From Verrucomicrobiota bacterium (lineage in GTDB: Bacteria > Verrucomicrobiota > Verrucomicrobiia > Limisphaerales > J093): a stretch of 63,247 bases of DNA. Below the pieces are notes generated by a model, which saw only the letters and a list, made by a program, of their open reading frames with translations, made no database searches and was not told the DNA's origin. The stretch is from the NCBI GenBank assembly GCA_022710935.1, contig JAKLFY010000036.1:1-63247 (forward strand), in the 5' to 3' direction. The translations under genes and the position numbers were made by a program. This document shows, piece by piece, positions 8,725-16,900 of this stretch (within the stretch, counting starts at the first letter, position 1; each line of letters begins with the position of its first letter).

Positions 8725-8931
8725 ATGAGTGAAATCCTGGTCCGAACAGCACTCGCCTACGCTTCCCGTCACCGGCTCGGTCTCTCGGAGCGTTTGGGCT
8801 TCGGCATCCACGCTATCGTGTTCGTCGCCGAAGGCAACTTCAAACCCGGCCACCCCGGGGAGACTGCCGTCAAAGTTGATGAGGCGGCAGACCACCGAGG
8901 TCAGAATGGGGGGCGGGCATTCTCGGATTGA
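8725..8931 (+). pseudogene. Truncated kinase-like protein, N-terminal remnant
   Basis: The first ~50 codons encode a start-like segment (Met-Ser-Glu-Ile-Leu-Val-Arg) and a nucleotide-binding-loop-like stretch, Leu-Gly-Phe-Gly-Ile-His, followed by Ile-Val-Phe-Val-Ala-Glu and, 14 residues later, Ala-Val-Lys. This matches the start of a small kinase-fold family common in this phylum. After about residue 52 the sequence turns into low-quality Gly/Arg-rich text and stops, and the rest of the ~180-residue protein is absent in all frames. Confidence 0.5.
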
Positions 8932-9080
8932 CTCATACGAGACAACCTCGGCCGTCTCGGGCGCCGAAAAAGCGACTCGATTGGTTGTCTGGCCAGAGGA
9001 AACCGGCCCGACCGTCATTGTAACGGCGCCACGAAATGAAAGCGGATTTGACAATGGCGCCGGGCATCGGGTGGAATCGA

Positions 9081-9698
9081 ATGCGTATGTTGCTTGCGCC
9101 CGAAGATGCCGCATCGCCCTCGCGCCGTATGTTCCAGTTCAGAATCACTCTGCGCGGGACGAAGCCGCTGGTCTGGCGGCGCATCCAGGTGCTCGACGAC
9201 ACGCTGGACAAACTGCACGAGCATATCCAGACGGCGATGGGTTGGACCAACTCGCACCTGCACCATTTTTTCATTCAGGGCCAACGCTACGGCGATCCGG
9301 AACTGATCAAGGACGATGACGAGCCGTCGCACACGCTGGATTCCACGAGGACCCTCCTGAGCGCGGCCTTGCCCGCAGACGGATCACCTCTCTCGTTGGA
9401 GTACGAATACGACTTCGGCGATGGCTGGATGCATGACGTGCTCTTCGAGGGTTCTCCGCCCCGGCAACCGGGGCTGGTTTATCCGCAGTGCCTCGAAGGA
9501 GAGCAGGCATGCCCACCCGAAGACGTGGGCGGCATTCACGGATACGCGGACTATCTTAAGGCCATCGCGGATCCGAGCCACCCGCGACACAAGGAGCTGC
9601 TGAATTGGCGTGGCCCCTTCAATCCGACCAAGTTCGACGCCCGTCGAACCACCCACGTTATGCAGGAGGGCATGCCGGATTGGCGTAAAATGGTCTGA
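9081..9698 (+). CDS. Plasmid pRiA4b ORF-3 family protein
   Basis: A 205-residue protein of the pRiA4b ORF-3-like (IS1096 TnpR-like) family. Visible hallmarks are an early Leu-Arg-Gly-x-Lys-Pro-Leu-Val-Trp-Arg-Arg-Ile stretch, a Gly-Trp-Thr-Asn-Ser-His-Leu-His-His-Phe segment, Tyr-Asp-Phe-Gly-Asp-Gly-Trp in the middle, and a cysteine-bearing Pro-Pro-Glu-Asp-Val-Gly-Gly segment. The molecular role of the family is not established; it is often found on plasmids and in accessory regions. I place the start at 9081, where a purine-rich GGTGGA lies about 10 bases upstream; Met codons at 9036 and 9129 are alternatives. It appears complete, unlike its neighbours. Confidence 0.8.
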   Translation: MRMLLAPEDAASPSRRMFQFRITLRGTKPLVWRRIQVLDDTLDKLHEHIQTAMGWTNSHLHHFFIQGQRYGDPELIKDDDEPSHTLDSTRTLLSAALPADGSPLSLEYEYDFGDGWMHDVLFEGSPPRQPGLVYPQCLEGEQACPPEDVGGIHGYADYLKAIADPSHPRHKELLNWRGPFNPTKFDARRTTHVMQEGMPDWRKMV

Positions 9699-9722
9699 CG
9701 TTCCCACACGGAGGCAGGCACT

Positions 9723-10030
9723 TTATTCCAGCGCCCACCGAATCGACGCCGCGGTTTTAGAACCGATCCCGTCCACCATCTGCATAGACTCGATACTGGC
9801 GCTCATCACGGCTTCGACCCGCTCGAACTGCTCGAGCAAAGCCGCGGCGCGCGATGGGCCAATCCCGGGTAGGCCCTGGAGAAGCCGCAACTGGATTCGC
9901 CGTCTCGTTTTGGGTCTGTTCCCGTGCCGGGGCACTGCGCCGTCCGCATGCCGACGCAATTGGCCCCCCGCATAGACGAGCAGTCGCGCGGTCTGCGGTG
10001 TTGCCCGTGACTGGGACTGCACCGCGCTGG
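9723..10030 (-). pseudogene. C-terminal helix-hairpin-helix remnant of an ERCC4-type nuclease
   Basis: The last ~55 residues form a tandem helix-hairpin-helix unit: Leu-Gln-Gly-Leu-Pro-Gly-Ile-Gly, a central Leu-Leu-Glu-Gln-Phe, and Val-Asp-Gly-Ile-Gly-Ser-Lys-Thr-Ala. A Leu-Arg-Arg-His-Ala linker precedes it. This is how ERCC4/XPF-type nuclease proteins end in this phylum. The nuclease core with its Glu-Arg-Lys motif is absent upstream in every frame, so only the DNA-binding tail remains. An open frame extends to 10154 but that part does not look like protein. Confidence 0.55.
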
Positions 10031-10388
10031 GCAACTGGCCGGTGAGCGTATCGGATTCTGTCCAACAAGGCCAGATACAAGCAAGTGACAGCAAACGGGA
10101 GCAAGCCGAGGCCAACGGCACCGTGGCGAACTCCGCCAGAGCCAACTCCCTCACTCAGCTTGTCGGGCCAGGTTCTCGCACCCCGCGATGAACTCTTATC
10201 GTTGACCGCGGCATAGGCTGATCAGGGGGTTGCACCCTTCCATGAGCAGGGCGACAGCACGCCTCAATCCGCAGGTTGCGGCAGCGGCAGCCCACGCCGG
10301 GAAACGGACAAGGCGTCATGGCGAGACCCCAAAGGGAGTGCAAAGCGCTGGGAAGCGCTGCTGGAAGCTGGGTGAGAACGGCCGAGCT

Positions 10389-11921
10389 TCAGGGCTGCGG
10401 CTGCATTCGCGTTGGAGTGTCCCAGAAACCGTGAATAAGTTCCACGGTGCGGTCCACCAACACCTGCCCCCCCTCGGGTCCCACCCGTCCGCTCTGGACG
10501 ACGGCGCCGTAGCCGCCGCCGGCCACCGCCCGCGAGCTGGGCAGATAGCCACCCCAGCCGCCAGTCAACTCGAGCACGAATGTTTGCAGCGCCTTGCTCC
10601 TGCTTTTGATCTGCGTGCCGTAGTCCTGATATAACTCGAACGGACTGGTGGCGATCGCGATGTCGCCAATCCGCAGAACATGCACTTCGACGGTAAACGT
10701 GGGGGCCGCCCCCTGCGTCCGGTAACGTTCCAGCAGGGCTTCGTGCCACGCGGTTCGCCGGCTCGTGTCGCCTTTCTGCTTGAGCGCCTCGATCTCCTTC
10801 CTGGCTTCCTCCACTTCCGCCTCGGTCACTTTCCGGGCTGGCAACACCAACTCCTCGACATGATGGGCGAAAGGCACCTCCGTGCGAAGTTCCCGCCGGG
10901 ATAGGGCGCACACGTCAAGGACTTCGCGCGCGAGGCGGCGCCCGATGTCCTGGGTACGCGTTAGACCACGCAGTTTCAGCATGCGTTCCTCGGCGGGCTT
11001 CCGATACAGCCAGTGCGGCGAGAGATCCCCGGCAGCCCCCGGCCAGCCGAGCACGGCCAGATTCGTGGTGGTGGCGGCATGCACTTGTTCGCGGACGTCG
11101 TGCCAGAAGTCGGCGTTGACGGTCGAGCGGCTTTCGACTTCCTGCGACGGGCAAGCGACGTTGACGCCCACCGCGCGCAGCTCCGCTTGCCGGTCCCAGA
11201 AGAACAACAGCTCGACTCCGTGGTCCGCACCGCCTTCGATGCCGCGGAAATCGGGCTGGCTGGTCGAACCGTACATCCGGGCCGTGCCATCGCCGTAAAC
11301 CGCTCGCCGGTTGTGCCCAATCACCGCCTGCCCCAGTCCCCAACTCACGCCGCCCGGCTCCCGCCGATGCCACGCGCGCGCCGCCACTTCCACCAAACGG
11401 TCCACCAGGAATCGCACATACTCGGAGGGCTGCATCACGCCCTCGCTCGGAAGCTGATATTTGCCCTCCTCGGTCACGGGACCGGTATGGGTATGTGTGG
11501 CGGTCAGAACCAGCTTCCGCGGATCGAAATCAGGCAATTCGGCGCGCAGACGCTCGCGCAGCGGCGGCGGGACGGGCGAACGAAACACCACGAGGTCAGC
11601 CGAGAGCAGGATCGCCTGGTCAACTACACGGTCGCCCTCGCGGGCTTCGAGGGCCACTGCGGTTGCGGTGATCGGATTGTCCACGCCGCGCGAGATGCGC
11701 GTTTCGAACTGACCGTCGAGGGCGACGGGCTGGTCCGGCGTGATGTCAATTGAGGCGGTGCCGACGCGCAACTCGGCGGCGCCGCAGCCGAGCGGGGGGG
11801 CGGCGCACAGGACGAAGAGAATGAGCGTTGCGATTCGGGAAGGCTTCGCGGCCCGGAGATCGAAGGAGGCGATCGGAGTTGCCCCCGCGGACGGTTCATG
11901 CATGCGGCCCATGAAATCCAT
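10389..11921 (-). CDS. Secreted neutral/alkaline ceramidase-like hydrolase
   Basis: About 510 residues with a signal peptide ending near an Ala-Ala-Glu-Leu-Arg-Val-Gly junction, after which the mature protein begins with Ile-Asp-Ile-Thr-Pro. The zinc-site signature Thr-His-Thr-His-Thr-Gly-Pro is at about residues 142-148. Later segments (Gly-His-Asn-Arg-Arg-Ala and Gly-Gly-Trp-Gly-Gly-Tyr-Leu-Pro) fit the neutral/alkaline non-lysosomal ceramidase N-terminal family. Environmental bacteria carry many such proteins; the true substrate is usually unknown, so amidase action on ceramide is only possible. It is transcribed away from the secreted protein at 12117. ATG codons at 11921, 11912 and 11903 compete as starts. 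Confidence 0.8.
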   Translation of the reverse strand: MDFMGRMHEPSAGATPIASFDLRAAKPSRIATLILFVLCAAPPLGCGAAELRVGTASIDITPDQPVALDGQFETRISRGVDNPITATAVALEAREGDRVVDQAILLSADLVVFRSPVPPPLRERLRAELPDFDPRKLVLTATHTHTGPVTEEGKYQLPSEGVMQPSEYVRFLVDRLVEVAARAWHRREPGGVSWGLGQAVIGHNRRAVYGDGTARMYGSTSQPDFRGIEGGADHGVELLFFWDRQAELRAVGVNVACPSQEVESRSTVNADFWHDVREQVHAATTTNLAVLGWPGAAGDLSPHWLYRKPAEERMLKLRGLTRTQDIGRRLAREVLDVCALSRRELRTEVPFAHHVEELVLPARKVTEAEVEEARKEIEALKQKGDTSRRTAWHEALLERYRTQGAAPTFTVEVHVLRIGDIAIATSPFELYQDYGTQIKSRSKALQTFVLELTGGWGGYLPSSRAVAGGGYGAVVQSGRVGPEGGQVLVDRTVELIHGFWDTPTRMQPQP

Positions 11922-11937
11922 CGAGCTGTCGCCTGTC

Positions 11938-11990
11938 AACCCGGGTTGCGGATTTCAGATAATTCCTTCAGGTGGCGAGAAATCCGTATA
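11938..11990. repeat. Possible degenerate palindromic element in a divergent intergenic region
   Basis: Contains the perfect palindrome AACCCGGGTT (11938-11947) and an inverted pair GGATTTC/GAAATCC (11950-11956 and 11979-11985). It resembles a shortened TAACCCG-type element and sits between the divergent genes at 11921 and 12117. Confidence 0.35.
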
Positions 11991-12116
11991 GGACGAGGGC
12001 ATTCCTGGCGGCGCAGCGATGGTGACCCCGGGCCGTCTGGATCTGCTGCCACACCAGGGAGAAGACCAACGAGGAGGATTGCCAACTGGGCGGGAAGTCG
12101 GCAGCTTTCCTGCGTC

Positions 12117-13220
12117 ATGTTGCCGCAATACCTGCCTCTCTCCTGCGTCGTCCTGACAGTGTGTCTGTTTGCTCCGGGGGAGGTCCCCGGGGGGAGGGTG
12201 TTCGCTGCCGAACTGGCTCCACTGAAGTCAGGCGCCCCGGTGGATTACGCACCGCTGGCTTTCCAACCAGAAACCTGGAAGGCCAAAGGCCAGAGCACGA
12301 TGCTCCTTCCTTGGGCCGGATCGAACGTGGTCTTTCTGACGACCCTCAGCACGTACGACGCTCAGCTCATGGCCCATTGGGTCCGGGCGTTGGACGGAGG
12401 TTGGGCGCTCTACGCCGACCTGACCGGGCGCCGCCCCGAACCGCTCAAGCAACTCGGCGGCAAGGCGACGATCGCCGCCGTGCCGGATGCCGACTACACC
12501 TGCGGTGCGGGGTGTGGCTTCATCGGTGCTTCGGGCATCGAGTTGGCGATGTTCTACGACTGGAACTACCCGGCGCTGCAACGCGACCCGCAGGCCATCC
12601 CGCATTATGTGTTCTACGAAATGGGCCGCAACTTCTACACGTTCGGCGACCGGCATTCGTGTTTCACCACGGGTTTTGCCGTGTTCATGCGCTACGTGTG
12701 CATGGACACGCTGGGGTGCCACGACGAGGATCGCCGCACGCGCGAGATCATCGAGGACGCGCAGGCCCAGGTGAGGCGAGCCGGTCTGCCGTTCCTGCGG
12801 ACGTTCACCAACGCCGACGGCCTGAGCGAGAAGGAACCGCGGCTCAAGAACGCCGCCGGGGAACTGATCCAACCGTCCGATCAGCCGGTGACGTACGCTT
12901 CGGCGATGCTGCGGTTGTGGCGCGAGCAAGGGGCCAATCCCTGGTTGCGCCGATTTTGCCGTTTTCTGCGGGAATGTCCGGAAGCGCCCGAGAGCACGCG
13001 TGCCGGCGCCTGGCAGCAGTGTTGGAACTGGTATCTGGCTGCGAGCCTGGCCGCGCAGCGCGATCTTTCGACCGTGTTCGTCGAGGACTGGCGTCTGCCG
13101 CTCTCGGAGGGGACTCGCAAGGCGCTGGCCGGCGTGGACTGGAAGCAGCCGGAGTTGACGCCGGCAATGGTCGATCGCTCGGTCAAAGCGGTGAGCGCGA
13201 AGATCTTCGCGGACCCGTGA
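12117..13220 (+). CDS. Secreted protein of unknown function with a metallopeptidase-like but degenerate motif
   Basis: A 367-residue protein starting Met-Leu-Pro-Gln-Tyr, with a signal peptide of about 30 residues. The open frame extends further 5', but that part has no protein character. Around the middle it has the segment Phe-Tyr-Glu-Met-Gly-Arg-Asn-Phe-Tyr, placed like the His-Glu-Met-Gly-His-Asn of zinc peptidases but with both histidines replaced. A further Trp/Arg-rich helical region follows. I do not recognise the family. It is divergent from the ceramidase-like gene and followed by gene-free DNA. An inactive metallopeptidase fold is one reading; chance resemblance is another. Confidence 0.65.
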   Translation: MLPQYLPLSCVVLTVCLFAPGEVPGGRVFAAELAPLKSGAPVDYAPLAFQPETWKAKGQSTMLLPWAGSNVVFLTTLSTYDAQLMAHWVRALDGGWALYADLTGRRPEPLKQLGGKATIAAVPDADYTCGAGCGFIGASGIELAMFYDWNYPALQRDPQAIPHYVFYEMGRNFYTFGDRHSCFTTGFAVFMRYVCMDTLGCHDEDRRTREIIEDAQAQVRRAGLPFLRTFTNADGLSEKEPRLKNAAGELIQPSDQPVTYASAMLRLWREQGANPWLRRFCRFLRECPEAPESTRAGAWQQCWNWYLAASLAAQRDLSTVFVEDWRLPLSEGTRKALAGVDWKQPELTPAMVDRSVKAVSAKIFADP

Positions 13221-13301
13221 CGGGCAGGCCGGGATCACTCGCTGGCCCAGGAGAATTGTTCGGTTCAACTCCGCCTGCCGGCAACCTGCCCCACCGGGGC
13301 G

Positions 13302-13425
13302 TCAATGCCCACCCGTGACGGTGTAGCCTTCCCGGCGCAGATCGTCCGCCAGGTCCTTCTCCATCTGGGCGGCAGCCTCGTACGGCATCGGGTTCAGGTG
13401 GGCCCAGACGACTTTCGAGGTCAAC
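13302..13425 (-). pseudogene. 3' gene remnant (about 38 codons)
   Basis: Reverse-strand codons ending in Ala-Asp-Asp-Leu-Arg-Arg-Glu-Gly-Tyr-Thr-Val-Thr-Gly-Gly-His-stop, preceded by Trp-Ala-His-Leu-Asn-Pro-Met-Pro-Tyr-Glu-Ala. The composition is protein-like, but no start, domain or upstream continuation exists. It is likely the tail of a deleted gene. The rest of the gene-free stretch 13221-13932 holds GC-rich sequence in which I see no gene, RNA or clear repeat. Confidence 0.3.
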
Positions 13426-13932
13426 CTGCAACGAGCCAACTCTCAACCATCAGCCATTGACCATCAACCATCACACGGCGACTTCACCACCCTGACGCGC
13501 CAACTCACGGTCGAGGAACCGATCACGGAAGCCAAGGACATGTATCGGCCAGCGAGGCGCCCCTCTGTCCAGCCCCAACCCTCGTTGTCACGAACAGCCC
13601 CAGCCTCTCCCCATCGCCTCTCCCCCGCGCCTCGCTGTGTCTGGAATCCTCGCACGAGCGAAAGAGGGTGCGGCCGGGACTGAGCCTTGGAACTTGACTT
13701 GACCAGCCTGAGTTCCTGGGGGGGGGCGAGGATTCCAGTGGGGCGGAAGAAGCTGGTGTCACGTCCCTTGCGGCTCCTCGGTCTTGGCGTCAGCAACCTG
13801 CGCGAGCCAACGGCACAACAATTGGTCTTGTTTTCTGTCATTTGCAGGACGGAGCATGATGCGGTGAGCCGATTCACCGAACCGGGCTGCCGTCTGGTGC
13901 GCCACTCCGGCTGGCATTCAAATCCAGGTGAT

Positions 13933-16900
13933 TCAGGGCAGCGGCAGCAGGGTGCGGTAGAAGCGTTGCGAGCCTCCCGAAACCGGCGGCGTCCAGGGCT
14001 CGTCGTTGCGCAGGTTCGTGATGGCGGTGGCAGTCCAGCCAGGCCCGTTCAAGCGGTCGGAATACTGCAAGGTGTGAGGGGTGTAGGGCTCGCCGAACAG
14101 AACGAGCCACAGCGAATTGGTTTCGGTCCACAGCTCCAGTGACGGCGGCGGCGTGGTCGTCCAAGCGTCGCGCAGCAGGTTCAGCAGCCGCGATGTGTGG
14201 CTGACCAGGCGTGGAATCTCAGGCTGACCGGTTGCCTGAATATCCCGAAGACACTCGTCCAAGCGTGTCGCAAAGCAACTCAAGCGTGGCCAGACCACCT
14301 CTTCGAGCATCAAAGGCCGGGCGTCAGGTAGGGTGGACAGGCGGTTGGTCTCGGACGAAAACAGGCCTCTCGCGATTTCAAGGTCCGGCAGGGCCTCCGC
14401 GCCATACAAGAACCCATGCAACACGTCATCCCGTTCCAGAGTGTACGGCATCCCCAACTCGAGCACGGCCTGGATCAGCGCCTTGCTGCCGGACAGTTCC
14501 ACGGCTTTGGCATTCAGATCGCCGCTCATGGCCAGTTCCGCCAGAAGGTCGGTATTCACCGCCTTGAACCAGTGCTTTGTGATGAGCGCGGGCACATCCG
14601 CCAGGACGAACTCGAGGTCGTTGTCTCCGCTGCCACCGGTCACACCTTCAGCCGTCAGGAACACGCTGTGGCGGCCGCCCGCCGCCAGGGCTACCACGTT
14701 GCCCAAGCCTGGCGGCAGGTCGGTCTGGCCGTCGGAATTGCGGCCCCAGGCCACGACGGTGCCGTCGGCCTTGAGCGCCAGGCTATGGTCTTTGCGCGCG
14801 GAAATGGCCACGACGCCGCTTCTTGCCGCCTCCGGCACGCTGGTTTGGCCATAACCATTCCAGCCCCAGGCCTTCACTTCGCCTGTGGATAGCAGAGCGA
14901 GGCTGTGGTTTTCGCCCGCGGCGATAGCGACGACTCCGGAGAGCCAGGAAGCACTGGTCTGTCCGGCGGTGTTGGCGCCCCACGCCACGACGGAGCCATC
15001 GGCCTTGAGAGCAAGGCTATGTTGGCCACCCCCAGCAACTGCCACCACGTTGTTCAGTCCGGCAGGCACGCTGGTTTGTCGCGCGTCGTTGCGGCCCCAC
15101 GCCCGCACAGTCCCGTCGTTCTTGAGGGCGACGCTGTGCCCTCCGCCAGCCGCGATGGCCGCGACGTCCTTGAGGGCATCGGCAGGCACGGTTGCCTGCC
15201 CGCAGACGTTCCACCCCCAGGCTGCAACTGAACCATCGTGCCTGAGGGCTAGGTTGTGCGCTTGGCCCGCGGCAACATCCACCACATTGCTGAGACCCGC
15301 CGGCACCTGGCATTGCCCCAGGCGGTTGACCCCCCAGGCGAACACCGTGCCGTCCCGGCGCAGCGCCAGGCCATGAGCATCGCCGGCGACGATTCTGGTG
15401 GCTTCCGCGGCGAGTTGGCTGATGCCTGGCCCCGGCCCATCATCGAAACTCCAATGCGCCACGAGGCCAGGTTCCGTGCCGCTCAGCCGATTCGTCATGT
15501 TCGCTGCGATCTCTGCCTGGCTGCACGCCCTGGCCCAGATTTGGACCTCATCCAGGAGGCCATCGAAGAAGCGGGCGCTGTTGTCACCCAGCGTCACGCT
15601 CGGCCCGATCGTGACGTTCCGACCCGTGGCGTCCCAAGAACCCGCGGTCACCCCGTCGATAAAGTAGCTCACCTGCCGGCTGGGGCTGACACAGACGGCG
15701 ATGTGCGTCCACTGGTTGAGCGGCACCGGGATCGTGCCCAGAACGCCATTGAACTCGCCGCACCGGCCCAACTCGAGATACTGTGGGGCGGAGACGCCTG
15801 GCGCGCTGTGAATCAGCACCTCCGCGGACGTGGAACACTCGGTGGCGCTCAGCACGGCCGCCCGTAGCCCCTCATAGGTGCCGCCCGCGCGCAGGAACAC
15901 CCAGGCGCTGACGGTGTAATCGCTCGCAAGGGCGGGGATGGTGGCGGCAACGTAATCACTGACTCCATCAAAGGAGAGCGCGGCAGAATTCGCGTGGGAG
16001 CCGAGAGCGGGCGCGCCCGTCGTCCAGTATGGGCCACCGAACAAACGGCCAGCCGGTTGGCTCGAAACGGTGTTCGTGGCCGTGAGGACGGTGGAATTGA
16101 CGAACGCCACCGGGCCCTGCCACTCGAACAGGACAGCCGGCACGGTGGTTTGGCCACTGGAGTTCACGCCCCAACCCACCACCGTGCCGTCGGCTTTGAG
16201 CGCCAGGCTGTCATCGTTGCCGGCGGCAATCGCCACCACGTCATGATTCCAAGCGGCGGGCATGGTGGTTGCGCCGCGGTAGTTGTTTCCCCAGCCGACC
16301 ACCGTACCGTCGGCCTTGAGTGCGAGGCTATGGTCGTTACCCGCGGCAATCGCCACCACGTCACCATTCTCAGCGGCCGGCATGGTGGTTTGGCCGCTGG
16401 AGTTGTCTCCCCAGCCGACCACCGTACCGTCGGCCTTGAGTGCGAGGCTGTGGTAGCTACTTGCACCGGCGGCAATCGCCACCACGCCGTTCAGCGGTTG
16501 ACCGCTGATCGTGACTGGCCCGGGCGGGCCATTCTCCACCCCTGTGGCCTGACTCCAGGCGTTGTAGCCCCAGCCGACCACCGTGCCGTCAGTTTTCAGT
16601 GCCAGGCTGTGGTCGCCTCCTGCAGCAATCGCGACTACGCCGTTCAGCGGCTGACCGTTGATCGTGACTGGTCCTGGCGGACCGCCAGCCACTCCGGTGG
16701 CCCGCCCCGAGTCGTTGGCCCCCCACCCCATGACCGTGCCATCCGCCTTCAGCGCCAGACTGTGCCAGACGCCCGCTGCGATGGCTACCACGTCATGCAA
16801 CCCAGACGGAGGCGTCGCCTGACCGTAGTGAGGATGTCCCGAGGTGCCCGGTGTACCCGCGCCCCAGCCGACGATCGTGCCATCGGCCTTCAACGCCAGA

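Noticed and set aside
16160-16470. Regularly spaced near-identical DNA repeats that superficially resemble a CRISPR array
   Set aside because: They are in frame within RCC1-coding sequence, spacing follows the protein repeat (~40 codons or more), and the intervening DNA is also repetitive. No cas gene is present.
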